This document shows, one piece after another, positions 45,596 through 57,652 of a DNA stretch of 60,000 nucleotides (its first letter is position 1; each line of letters opens with the position of its first letter). Source of the DNA: Glandiceps talaboti (lineage: Eukaryota > Hemichordata > Enteropneusta > Spengelidae); the NCBI RefSeq assembly GCF_964340395.1, contig NC_135549.1, positions 27,973,595-28,033,594 of the forward strand. The letters are read 5' to 3'. The notes below the pieces were generated by a model. It was not told the origin of the DNA, searched no databases, and worked only from the letters and a program-made list of their open reading frames with translations. The position numbers and the translations under genes were made by a program.

Positions 45596-47001
45596 TTAAA
45601 ACTAGTTGGCACACAAAAGCTTCACGCTGTGAGAGGAGTCAAAGAAGACTGCATGATTGAGGTAAGACCCCTTTCATGTTACTGTGGATACACCACTTGT
45701 CATGACTGCAAAAACACAGAGTATATTCAAGAATTGGAGAAAAGAAAGATATGCCTTATAGCTGAGCCTATGAAGAGTATCCTTTAATACCTCTTACAAT
45801 GCTAATGGTTGCTTAAGAAATGCTTGATAATTTATTGGTATATCATTACGCTTAATAATTGCATAAACACATGTACATCTGTTCATCATTTGTTGTTACA
45901 GTAACGATTGTTTACATATGATATATTTGCACTAAGTCAATTGGACTAATAACTGCTTGTACACATATGCATTATTGGCTACTTTTATGGCTGAACAACT
46001 GTTTGTTTATAACTTATCAAACTTCCTAACAACTACTTGTTAAAACTTAACACATCATTTGGTGGTTTAGTATATAGTTCATGGTTTTAAACTGTCCTTT
46101 TATAAGTTATCTCTGTATGTTAATTCACTATTTAGAAGCTAAAAGTAAAATAGTTGGTGGTAGTTAGTTTCCTTCATTGCTTACATAGATTTGGCAAGTA
46201 GTACTAGTAGCACTTCCAAGACCAGCAGTCAAAGTGAAGCTGCCCTGGATGAAAACAATGACAGGTAACTCAACTCTGTCAAAACTAAATTCCATACTGC
46301 TCTATGTTCCATTGTTTAATCAGTGATAGTATAGCCTAACCGCAGTTTCTGCAATTCTGAATAATATATAGCACAAAATACCTTGGTAAACTTACTAGTC
46401 TTATCTATTTTCAGAATGAATGTAGGTGAATTTGTAGCAGTACAACTGTCAAGTAAGAGAAGCTGTCAGATATATCTTGCTGAGGTAATTTCTGTTTATA
46501 TATTCTTTTTATTAATATTAATATGTATAATTATATCTATAGTGATAGTAAGTACATAACCAAGTATGTTGGTATTGAAAATGACATAACATATTCTGTA
46601 ATGTGTGTATAAATGACCTGGCTATTTTCTCTTTATTCAGGTGAAGGATATCTGCAAAGAAGATGAAATGGTACACCTTCATTTCATGAAAAAATGTGGG
46701 AATAGCCTGTATGCTTGGCCACGAAGAGTAGATGAGTCCTGGGAGACTGAGAGTGCTGTGTTATGCACAGTATCCCCACCAACTCTTGTTAATGAACGAG
46801 AACAGTTTCGGTTCTCAGAAGATGACATGACCAATGTGAAAAGCAAATGCAAGAAGAAAAATGCAGTTTTCTATTAGTCTGAGTCATATAAATGAAAACC
46901 TGATGTTTTGCACAGGAGAAGTCCACACCTTGTGCTGAGAATTAGTGTTACATAATCTTTGACATTAAGTAACAATTGAATGTAAACTGTCATTATGACA
47001 C

Positions 47002-47744
47002 TAGTGTACGTACCCCATACCCATCTAGCAATATACATTACATGACATTGTGTTCTGTATGATCAAAACAAAAAGATATACAGTTAGATATTATTTCAAC
47101 TTAAAATATATCTTGACAGTGCTGTTATTTGACTTAAAAGACACTTAGTTACTGAAGTCTGTGAAAAGCGTTCCATCATTGAAATTAAATATTGAGTTTT
47201 AAAGATTGTAGTGGTAGAAGAAAATTGATAATTTGGTCATTTTGCACCTATGTTTGTTTCTGATATTTAGATTTTATATAAAGACTTTGAAAAAAATAAG
47301 ATTAAGACATGAGATTTTCAGTGTAAGTGAACAGTTCATCATATTCAAACACAATTCCAAGTTTGTAGTGTACGTACCCCCACCCCCCTCGCCATCACAA
47401 TTGTTGCCAATGCATATTGATTTACTTGATGATGTCAGGTACTATATCCTACAACATGTAATTATCTTCTATTATTCTGCTGAATGATGTTTTAGTGAAA
47501 ATTATAATTGAAGTAAAGTATTGTGTTGTTCAGAAACAATTGTTCACTTAATGACCATTTTGACTTTGACTTGCAGTTCACAGAAAAATAAAGTAATAGG
47601 TTTTTATGGAGAATGTGTGATTGCACATGAGTAAATCTTTCAAACCCACCACTTTTTCTACTAGTCTAAACCAAAATTACTCTGAGAAAGTCATTTTCTA
47701 TATCAATAACCACCAATGTCAATATCATGTAGAGTACGTACCCC
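47002..47744. repeat. Cluster of GTGTACGTACCCC motifs, right flank
   Basis: TAGTGTACGTACCCC occurs at 47002-47016 and 47366-47380, and GTAGAGTACGTACCCC at 47729-47744, all in plus orientation. Otherwise the stretch 46880-48327 has no gene. Confidence 0.55.
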
Positions 47745-48451
47745 ACTTGATGGACCACTATGCATTTTGCATGATAACATTTTTTCCGGACTTTCTTGTG
47801 CTCTCATATTTTGGAATTATAAAGTTAAGATATACAGCTTAACAAACATCACACTTACTGATGTTTATTTCAAGTTTCATTTTTCACCTCAAGTGACCCC
47901 TATTTTGTACGCTTGATTGTGATATGGCCGTAAGTAAAGAATGCTGACGAAAAATAGCCTATTCAACAATCTTAACTGGGATTAACTAACTGAAATGACA
48001 TTGTTTTTGTGATTTTAGATACATTTATTCTCTAAATAATGTTTAGTAACATGTCTATATCTGTGCTTTGAGTGCTATTATTAAACAATGAGAAATGTGA
48101 AATCCACAGACAAGTGATGACAATTGTGTTGATGGCGGCGATGGTGATGATGATACTGATAATTATAATTCTGCATACTCTTTGTTTAGATTATTTGTCA
48201 ACCCACCCCATCCCAACTTTGGAGACTAGCACCAAACATTAAATTTTATGCATCAGAGAATTATAAAGTTATGACTGACCATTACTTTACATTAATAAAA
48301 AAATATATTTTTTCTTTGAAATTGTAGGTTATGTGATTCTTGTTCATATGTTGGGGCTGTTTTGTATGTCATTGAGGCTGGAGTCAAACTTCAAAACTCT
48401 ATAATCTGTACAGAGGAAAAAGCCAAGTGGATGCCTTGCTATCAAAGAAAG

Positions 48452-50185
48452 GTAAATTGATTACTGTACCATGCAAAAGGTGCAGCTGCCCACTTTCCAT
48501 AGAATACTTTTTTCCTAATATTTTGCTAAATCATGCATGCTAAGTATTGTTACACATATACCCCACAATTACTCGCACTGGTGTGCACACAGTGGTATTT
48601 GCAATGCAGTGCAGTACTGAAAACATTATAAAATAACTGTATGCAAATGATATGTAAAAGAAGGCATGATCTTTCTTGTACATGAAAGTATGTGATCACA
48701 CAGTATCACACATTTTTATGGAAATTTGGTGTTTTTGATAAACATACGTAAATTTGTAATAATAACAGAACCCATACTGCATGAGTGCCAGTGTTGTTAA
48801 TACAGAGGTTTTGCACTCAAACTTGCAGTGTTTTCTGCTGCACTTTCATTTGCTATGTTTGTGAAGTATGGGTATAGAGAACACGTCAAGCATGAGTGCA
48901 AATATCTCTCTATTATTACATATGTACCATTGTGTATGTTGATGTACAGTCAAAAATAAAACCGGTATTTTCACTGATGGCTATGCAAATTAGATAAATT
49001 GAGATAAAATAGATCCAAAAGTAAAACCAATTCCTGATGAAAATAAGCAAATAAATGCATTTTTTTAAAAATGCACATGCGTGTCTTTCCTGTTGTTACA
49101 CACTTTTTGACCAATTTTTTGTTGGTTCATAAGGTATTTCACTATTTTTCTCTACCATCGCAAGTTCTGAGGTATCAAATAACTATGCAAATTAGTGCCT
49201 TAGCTATCAAATAACTATGCAAATTACAAGGTATTTTCACTGTTGATTATGCAAATGAGTAAACAACCTTTCGAACTACTTTTTTTGTAAATATTGCCGG
49301 CGACCACTACATTACATCATGGTAAAATTGTTATATGGAAGATACTTCGGTTGATTCTGAACCTAAAAACGATTTGTTTACTTTGAAATATTTTGAACTT
49401 TCTGAGAGTGAATTTTATGATCAACAACAAAATATATCTGAACCGAGGCATGCGCCAGCAACTACGGCCACCGATGTCATCATACACATCAACAACGCTC
49501 AACAAATGCTGCCGATGGGAGATCGTGCAACAAATCCTCAGGACCATCAACCAGCAAGAACACACAATCAATTCCCATAGTCATGCGGAATGTTTTGAAA
49601 ACACACATATTAGCGGTGGATCTTTCAATTTCACATTTCATGTCGCCGGAAACAGCTCTGTCAAAGTTCTAGTCAGTGTGTTTACATTATAAAAGTTAAG
49701 ACGCTGCAGACAATCCGTAATCTTTTGCGATTCTGATGAAGACTAACTTTTATAATATTGTATACTTTTTGTTTTTGCTGAATTACTATTATATAGGACA
49801 CTAAGAATATCGTGCTATTGAAATGTAACTGTTTCTACTACTAAAATAATCGTGTATGCATTTCTTCTGATAGGTTTTGTGAATGAATCACAGCGGAGCT
49901 CAGCTAGCTAGCGAAAGCAGGTCAACACATAATTTGCATATCAATACTTATTGTTTTTGACAACCAATCATCGCTCGTGATTCGGTTTATTCTGCTGTAT
50001 TTTCACTCGCTATCGCTCATGAAAATACGCGGCAGAATAAACCGAATCACTCATGAAAATAACTTCTGTATGCCCTACCGTCCATTGCGAGGCCATGGGG
50101 TTCTGTCATAGTATGTCACACTTGCACTCATGCATTATTGGGTTCTGTCATATTATTTGACGGTCATAATTTTTTTTCTTCACAG
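48452..50185. other. Intron of the YqaJ-type gene with an orphan ORF and a hairpin
   Basis: It holds an 81-codon ATG-initiated frame at 49335-49580 (MEDTSVDSEPKNDLFTLKYF start) of unknown nature. A second frame runs to 49692 with ECFENTHISGGSFNFTF. There is a near-perfect hairpin with arms 49975-50008 and 50022-50057 (GTGATTCGGTTTATTCTGC and inverse). Several ATGCAAAT octamers lie at 48650-49255. Confidence 0.4.
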
Positions 50186-52070
50186 GTCATTTATGAAAAA
50201 TGCCGAAACATAGACTTTACATCAGCCAAACGAAAGAAAAAAATGTTAGACACTGTAATGGAGGGTGGTGAAGTTGTCGATAAATCTGTAAAGGAGAAAG
50301 AAAAAGTAACTGCTGTAAATCATCGATCTACATGACAGTACTGCAAATTGTTTTTTTCAAAAAATTTCACAGGCTAAAACCAAACCACAATGCCTTGCTT
50401 TCATGCAAAATTATCACAAAGCCTATATTTCGTCATGCACAAAGAACTGCCTGCCAAAGATACTGACAAGTTATTTTGATGTCAAGTATGCAGACTTGAA
50501 ATATTCGGAATTACTTAACGAATGTAAAACATTCTCATTTGAGCTGGAAGAGAGGGACTAAAAAATCTATAGAACTAGAAACTAGAAAGCAAGCTAAGTC
50601 ACACCTATGGTTCCAACATAGAGCTGGACGAGTGACAGCTTCCAATATGAAGGCAGCTGCTCACTCTGACCCTACCAACCCATCATTGATGGCATCAAGA
50701 AGTTTAATTAAAATATGTTACCCTGAGGAATACCAATTCAGCAGTAAAGCCACAGAGTAAGTATTTCAAGTTTTACATCATTGATTGAGGTAGGGGAACC
50801 CTACACACCATTGCTATAATATCTTGAGTAATGACAAATACCTTTTTACTACTTTATAAGTGAAAATACAATATTGAAAATGGTTTGGGTTATAATGATA
50901 ATAATTAACTCACATGTCAACATCCACAGTCACATGATATGATGTCACATGCATGCTACTATTTGACATGTAGAGCATAGGCAATGTCTGCCACTTACAT
51001 GAGTACAGTATTACCATAGTTATTTGAGAGCTAAAACTGGCTCCATGGTGGAGTAAACTTTTGTGTTTGAATTTCAACTAAAATAAATTGTTAAAATGTA
51101 TTCACAGATAGAACAAATTAATGCAATTTCATATTCTTTCTAACTGATTATCAATGTATAACCTTTCAGATGGGGAATATTGCATGAATATGTGGCTCGG
51201 AGAGAGTATGAAAAAGCACAACAGAAAGTACATGATAACTTCATTGTATCAGTGAGTGGACTTCAACTGAATGTTAAATGGCCACACATAGGTGCAACAC
51301 CTGATGGAATTCCTGGATGTGACTGCTGTGGTATTGGAACTTGTGAAATGAAGGTAAATTAAGTCCAATGTGGCAAATCACGTATATCACTCTTAGTTGT
51401 GTATGTACCCTCTCCCCCATGGTAATAACATACCTGTATTTGGGACAATAACAATCAAACAGATCATTTGAAACACATCTGTTTTTCAATAAAAAATGAA
51501 AGAAGAGAACTTGTGTATGAATGATGAAAGTTGGAGCGGTCACACCACTACAATAGATGCAATGTAAACATATAGTGAAAAATTAAAATATTAATTTTTT
51601 AGAGGAACCTGCACATAAATAAAACCTGTAAACAACTTAGTTTTGTAACAAGCTATTTTTTTCTTTAACTTTTTTGTTTTACAGTGCCCACTATGTGAAG
51701 TTTTAGAAACCATTATTGGTCCAAATAAATGTTTGGGGAGAGACAAGGACGGCAACATTAGACTCAACCGTCGTCACAACTACTGCTGCCAAGTGCAGGC
51801 ACAGATCCATATCATGGAAGTTGACTACTGTGACTTCGATTCGTTGTGTGGACAACAACTGAAATGCACATCGAGAGAGTTTATCCAGACAAGCAATTCT
51901 AGGAGGAAACAGTGGAAAAGGTGACCACCATTTTCAAATGTGGAATTGCTTGCCCACTTGCATTCCAGACCAAGTACATGAAAGTACATAGCCCAGCTAT
52001 ACCTGTAGGTCACTCGTACGTAGTCCAGCAATATTTCCATGATAGTACATACCCAGGTATAGTCTAGTTA

Positions 52071-52490
52071 GAATTGGTAGTGTATAACGTAATAAAAACT
52101 TCATTACACTTCTCCAGTCTAGTCAAGATGGTCACGAAAGGCGTTAAATTGTGGTGATCCCCTGTAGTGAATGAAGCGCAAAGGGTGCATGTCAGTAGTA
52201 ATCCATCACAAACTGACAGGCTGTCGTCATCGCTCATTGATATTCATTTGATACAGCAACGTTTTTAACCTTTCTAACATTTCTAGGACTGCATTGATAT
52301 GCAAATGTCTAACCAGGACTCCACTGTTACTCTGTTTAAACTAAAATCACATGGGGATGTGCCGATGTCATCTCGTTTATATGAACATGGTTGGGGGTAG
52401 CACAGATATGTGTGTTCGAACGAACGTCTTGGCTCGACTGAAGAAGTGTAATGAAGTTTTTAATACGTAATTCACTGTACCAGTTTAGAA
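52071..52490. mobile_element. MITE inside the 30-bp minisatellite
   Basis: The left end AACGTAATAAAAACTTCATT and ACACTTCT is mirrored at the right end by GAAGTGTAATGAAGTTTTTA and ACGTAATTCACTGTACCAG. The arms are about 55 bp. The minisatellite resumes on the far side, so the array was split by the insertion. Confidence 0.8.
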
Positions 52491-52965
52491 TTCTAGACTA
52501 ACCCAGGTATACTTCCATGATAGCCCCTAGCTGCAGCTATATTTCCATGATAGTACATAGCTATAGCCAGCTATATTTCCATGATAGTCTATAGCCAGCT
52601 ATATTTCCATGATAGTACATAGCCAGATATATTTCCATCATAGTACATAACCCAGGCTATATTATGATAGCACATAGTCCATTCTTCCATTTGTATAGAC
52701 TCCATTTTTTTCTTTTGATATTAGCAGTGGGTAATATGCAGCTATTGTAAAAAGTCTGTTTCATCATTGTAACCACAAACAGAGAAGAAACTTTAATTTG
52801 GAAGCAATGATTGTATGCTATCATTAGTTTGTTTGTCTTAAAACATGGCACTTAGTGATTAATCTCAGTTTGATGCCTCATTTAATGAAAACTACATGCT
52901 CATAGTGTAAACAGTTGTGATTTTATAAATATCAAGACACGTCCATTGTCTAATACTTGTACAGA

Positions 52966-53326
52966 CATCAGACCGTTGACAAATGGAACCTGTTACAAAC
53001 AAAGAAAGTGAAAAAATGAATTGGATTTATAACACTTGATACAGCATGTTTGAATAGCAGAGACTTGTGTTACATTTCATGGTTTGATAGGAACATTAGT
53101 ATGGCCTCTTTATGTACATAAAAGTAAGGTTCACAAACAAATTCGAAGTTCCCCTTTTACCATTCATGTACATGCAAAGAGGCCATACAACTGTTCTTAT
53201 CAAACCATGAAACAAGTCTCTGATATTCCAACATGCTGTATCAATTGTTATAAATCCAATTTATTTTGTTTTGTTTTCCCAGTTTGTGCCACGTTAGACT
53301 TGTCAATGGTCTGATGTTTGTGCATG
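52966..53326. mobile_element. Foldback element of about 360 bp with arms of about 160 bp
   Basis: CAGACATCAGACCGTTGAC, GGATTTATAACA, ACAGCATGTT, CATGGTTTGATAG and TATGGCCTCTTTATGTAC return in inverse order on the right side. The loop of about 35 bp centres on 53135. Confidence 0.8.
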
Positions 53327-53495
53327 TAAGAAAACTGTATTCTACTCCATACCATACCAAGAATAGTTTTATTTACTATCAGTCTTAGCCAACTGAAACC
53401 AGTTTAACTTCTGTTGTGAATATATGGAAGAAAGAAAGATTTATATTTGACATAACAGACCATACATTGTATTGCTTTCTTAGTGTTCTTTTTTA

Positions 53496-55760
53496 TTATT
53501 CCATTGGAACAATTGAGTCACACAAGTTGGTCAAAGCGCAACAAATGTTTACTATTTTATCAATTGGTGTTTCAACATCTCCTGACTTCTTAATCAAATA
53601 TTCAATAGGCAATGTACTTTGTAAAACTTGATATTTTCTGCAGACATGTCCAATCACCCTCTCAACATGTATTCGAACGTGTGCAATTTTTCTAGTTGTT
53701 TCCACTTCAAGAGCCGACAACTGTGATTTTCCTTTAGTAAATGCTGGAATTTTCAGAGTGGCACAGTAGTAACCTACAATGTCGGCAATGTCAAAACCAC
53801 GGTCTGCTAGAACAATATCACCATTGACAAGATTTGAAGTAAATCACAGTGCTCAGTAAGATATTTGTCACTAACTCTGCATCCCTTTGAAATGAATGAC
53901 ACACCACCTTGAGGAGCCATTCCAGTGAGAAACTTAACAGTGTTATGATGCTTGTAACTTGACTAGGTTTGCGCAAGGGCTTTAAGGTTAGAGGGCCTAT
54001 CAATAAAAATTTCAAAACAATCAATAATAACAGAAACTCTATTCCCAAAAGACTTACGGAACTCAGCTGGCATCGTTTCCCTTAGCACTTCTCTATCTGG
54101 CCAAATAATGAGAAAATTAAGTCTAACTGACATTACATCTATCCATTTTGTAAAAATTCTGGAGGCTGTAGATTGGGATATGTGAAACCTGTAAGCTAAA
54201 TCTTGAAGCGGTAAGTTAAGTCTAAAAGTCTCATTAGAACTAAAATAAATTCCTGAAATTTTAAAAGAATATTTCTATGTGTGGATTTTATAAATGTTGA
54301 ACGTAACTCAAAAACTGCAAGTAAAATTGTGAAGTTTGGCAAGCCTGTATAAAAACGTGTCTTCTCGTCACTGGTTTCAAAAGAAAGTTGGTTGAATTCA
54401 ACATCAAGGACCTTTTGTCTTAGTTCATATAGTTCTACATTACTCTTCTTTGCATCTTCTTTGAGTGTTGTAGCATCTATTTCCATTTGCAACATGTCAT
54501 TCATTGTTGCGTCTGTCTGACACTCAACATGTCTCACTCTCTGATTAGACTTAGGAAGGGGTAAAGGAGAATCTGTAATGTCGTTATTTAGCTTGGATGA
54601 GACATTTGTTTTCTTTGAGAGTGACTGAAGCTAACAGGCAGATTCTGATTGTTTTCTTTTCCTATAATCACATTGTTGGTGCCTTTGGTACCTTTCTGCT
54701 GCTGAATCCGGTGTCACATTTTCAGCATGTCCTAATTTCAGTGTTGGTGCCCAGCCTAGACTATTTTCATCATACAGTTTACCTGGCCCACCTGAAAAAA
54801 AACCCAATGACAAACATAATTTTACACTTGGTTATAATGCTTGTTTACTTTTCAATGTTAATAAACATTTGGCATTCAATCATACATATTTAACTTTATT
54901 AAGCTTGTAATTGTACCAAAATTCAAAGAAAAGTACAGCATTTTAATTTACGGTGGATATGCATGAGGCATGACAGACAAACAGACGACATCGCGTTCAA
55001 ATTACAGCTTGCAGACGTTACACGGTGTGTGCGTTTCACTCAACACGAAAAAGTAAGGAAGGGACGACTTATATATGTTTACGTTGAACATAAACAAAGC
55101 TACAGGCTAGGTTGGACTGTCGCTTTGACAGCCCGGATCGCAAGTCCTGATCTTTTTGTAAAATATATATTTGAATACTATTTTGGTTCATGAAATAGAA
55201 GTAAAACAAGGTAATTTCTATCCACCCGCGATATCCACTTTACATGCTGTATGCATACAGTGTTCGATGAAATGCTGTATGACACGTCAAGTTGGTTACA
55301 TCATGCATCAACAATGTTCGTACAACGGTACATTTGCCGATGGTGTGATTTCTATATTCTAGTCTACTTGCCGTCACTGCGTACACAGATTGATTTGAAT
55401 TCGCATTACTATAGTACCTGTTATCCTACAGTAATTATCGTCAAATTGAACAAAATTATGTTTACTATAGTTATTCTTACCACTAACAAAGTGATCACTA
55501 CAGACTCTCAAGTATCCACTCTCAATTCCCGATGTTTTTATGTCCGCACGACGTATATTTGAAAGCCACTTTTCCTGACGCTTTCGATATATTTCTTTAT
55601 ATATTTTTATATATTTATATATTTTTATATATTTCTTTCGATATATATATTTCGTCTTCTTACCTTCTTTTGTTCTAATCTTAGGTATCCGAAAAAACCT
55701 CTTACTGACATCTCTATCTCCTCTGTTACCACACTGAATTATACAACAAAAGTCTGGCAT
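53496..55760 (-). pseudogene. THAP-domain DDE transposase of the ISL2EU-like element, broken
   Basis: Exon 1, 55760-55481, is a THAP zinc finger: MPDFCCIIQCGNR, FFRIPK, EKWLSNIRR, then VCSDHFVSG, giving C2-C-H ligands. Its middle carries a low-complexity Tyr/Ile/Lys expansion. Exon 2 from 54791 has LYDENSLGWAPTLKLGH, ERYQR, a helical stretch and RFYTGLPNF, typical of ISL2EU transposases ahead of the DDE_Tnp_4-type core. The core keeps [14 protein letters not shown] and HVERVIG, i.e. all three acidic positions. Breaks: a TAG after KQSESAC (about 54633), a frame change near 54240, a TAG in the core (about 53970), and another frame change near 53830. The start at 55760 was chosen as the ATG nearest the zinc finger. 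An in-frame ATG at 55844 would add 28 residues. Confidence 0.78.
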
Positions 55761-55900
55761 CCTAGGAATGCAGAAGTCAGGATTACAAAATGTAAACAAT
55801 TCGAATTTGACAGGCGTTCGTGCGGTTACCCTGTAGTCTGCCAAAATAGCGACATGTATTCATATGTAAATTTGTGACGTCACATGAATACGAAGAATAG

Positions 55901-57652
55901 CAACCAGATGTAAACTGAATGTCTTCCGTAAGGGCAAAGTTTTGAGATTGTCCTTCCTACAGACAAGTGTTGGAATACAACAGAACATTTGTAATAAGTT
56001 ATTTTTCTCATTGATTGCTATTTGCTCATTGCTGTTAGTGATCTCCTGGCCAACCACAACATGTACTGTGACATTTGTTGAGAATGTAAAAAAAAAAATA
56101 AGCGCATCGTTGTACCACTTTAGACAACATTTCCTGACGAGAAACTATTTTTTCCTTTTTAGTGGCCCACAAAAATATGCCAATAATTTATTAAAACTAA
56201 AAGCTACATCAATAATATTTTCAGTACAAGTGCGCTTTGGTATCGCAAATGTATATCAAATTATATTGAATTTGAAGTGTGCATTCTTGAGATATAGCCT
56301 AATTACCGAAAACCATTAATTATGTAAATTTCTCATTAATATTCTTCGGATGTTTCCTGAAACCTAATCAGTTCATGTCACTACCCTACAGAACACATGC
56401 AATAAATTTCGATTGAATTGAGCAAGCCGCGTTTTAGAAAATGGTGATAAATTCGCACCACTTTAGACGACATTTCCTAACGAGAAACTATGTTTTTCTT
56501 TATTGTGGCCAATCGAAAATATGCCAATAACTTATTAAAACTAATAACTACATTAGTAATATTTTCAGGACAGGTGCGCTTTGGTATCCCAAATGTGTGT
56601 ACCAAGTTATAATAATATTTGAAGCATGCATTCTTGATATATAGCCTAATTACCGAAAATCATTAATTACGTAAATTTCTCATTAATATTCACAGGATTT
56701 TTACTAAAACCTAATCAAGTCTTGCCATTACCCTACGGAAATACGTCTTCAAAATTTCATTTGAATTGAGCAAGCCGTTATGGAGAAAACGATGACACAG
56801 ACAGACAGACAGACACACAGTCTTCCACCCATAAATATATCTCTTCCTTACGAAAGAAATCAGATGTAAACTGAGCGCCTCCCATAAGGGAACCACCAAT
56901 TATTCAAATTAAACTAAAAAAAAAGAGCATGAAGTGAACTGTAAGTTCACGTAATGTGTTCGATACGGTAACGAAGCTGAAAAAAAAAGGTTTCAGTTTG
57001 AGTGAGATGAAATGGTGACATGGGTCCAGCGATGTGGTGTATTTATTTATCGCTTCGGCCGTGAAGGAAGATGCTTCACCGGAATGGCCGTGCTATTGAT
57101 GGAGACCTTTTGTAATCAAGTGCATTAATAAGTAACCAATCACGTGTATAAGTAATGATAATATTTCGTAGTTTCTAAACTCTCCAAGACGGCACATGAA
57201 AGTGGTGAAACGTTGTGAAACGTTTTGCATACGATGTGTTATATTCAAATTTGACAAGGCGTAAATTAACTGAAAATGCACTCAACTTTGCAATTCAGAT
57301 GTGAATCGCTTCTATTTCCGTTTACATTGTAGGAATTGTAGGATTTGGCTCACGCCGAATTCAATGTCACAAACACAGAAGAAGAAGCCCGAAAATCACA
57401 GCAAACGCTACCTACAATATAGTACAGTCGACATGTTCGAATCATGGACGCCATATTGCCATATTACACTTCATGCATACGCATTTGTCTTCATTGCATT
57501 CTCTCATGGAATTGAACTTCGTAAAGGTATAACTCAATTGAAATGTAGACACTAGAGCCAAAGGGAAGAGCTAAAAAATATATAGTATTTGTATACTCAC
57601 CAAACGTTTCGGATTTGGTCTGCTCGACCCGCTAATTTGGGCAGACTAGAAC
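55901..57652. repeat. Dispersed repeat copies 2 and 3, and flank
   Basis: Two related blocks (about 56090-56440 and 56445-56800) share CACTTTAGACAACATTTCCT, ATGCCAATAA and GATATAGCCTAATTACCGAAA. The second ends in GATGACACAGACAGACAGAC. Short outer inverted signals (CTTCCGTAAGGG and CTCCCATAAGGG) suggest element ends. No gene was found. Confidence 0.6.

Larger units (their letters stand above)
42138..46877 (+). pseudogene. Second transposon-like gene: basic N-terminus, acidic-residue catalytic-like core, SH3-like C-terminus; broken
   Basis: Segments in order: 42138-43151, 337 codons, very basic with a charged coiled-coil-like start and a C-terminus with REFYLSPGISREVPEKK. Next, 44333-45240 has a CxxC pair (HKCPNCG) and the blocks VIDFAENY, FTDGCASQYK and NFFETSHGKSVCDGLG. 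Then come 45600-45785 and the pieces near 46415-46482 and 46641-46877 (EFVAVQLSS, then LYAWPRR), resembling a small beta-barrel. The D, D and E in the three core blocks are in the order expected of a DDE/RNase H-like transposase; this assignment is inference. I know similar unannotated proteins from marine invertebrates but cannot name the family. Damage: in-frame TGA at 44590-44592, an extra A in the A-run near 45089, the MITE at 45250-45595, and a minisatellite where a central domain should be. Confidence 0.6.
37629..51924 (+). pseudogene. SWIM-finger/YqaJ-type nuclease of the ISL2EU-like element, broken
   Basis: Recognised exons: 37629-37804 (YPDIVNYLVLQTSFY, then MKNWKSMDAYNFF), 38019-38145, 48328-48451, 50186-50756, 51170-51353, 51685-51924. 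An upstream piece near 37400-37570 may also belong. The SWIM finger is split by the long intron: CNCMAG in one exon and LCDSCSY in the next, so C-x-C and C remain but the last ligand H is Y. The nuclease core is clear: ATPDG, then C-E-M-K at the exon end joined to CP, then YCCQVQAQ, corresponding to the D, ExK and Q positions of the YqaJ/lambda-exonuclease PD-(D/E)xK fold. Breaks: a frame change inside exon 38019-38145, and two within 50186-50756 (near 50335 and 50558). The role of this nuclease in transposition is unproven. Confidence 0.75.
51925..53495. other. Region between the convergent nuclease and transposase genes
   Basis: There is no coding region. A minisatellite with a unit of about 30 bp (ATTTCCATGATAGTACATAG and CCAGCTAT parts) covers about 52020-52065 and 52500-52670. 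It is interrupted by a MITE and followed by a foldback element. Confidence 0.7.
37358..55900. mobile_element. ISL2EU-like DNA transposon, decayed and split by nested insertions
   Basis: The stretch carries two convergent broken genes: a SWIM-YqaJ nuclease (plus, 37.6-51.9 kb) and a THAP/DDE transposase (minus, 55.76-53.5 kb). That pair is the known coding content of ISL2EU (IS4EU) transposons. Similarity to the neighbouring tandem array stops at about 37355 and resumes at about 58180, so the element lies inside the array. Near the ends, CGCCATTTTGGCAGAC (37410s, plus) and CGCTATTTTGGCAGAC (55840s, minus) are inverted partners and may belong to terminal repeats. Exact ends and target duplication were not resolved. 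The right 2.3 kb (55.9-58.18 kb) is other repeat material. Confidence 0.68.
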
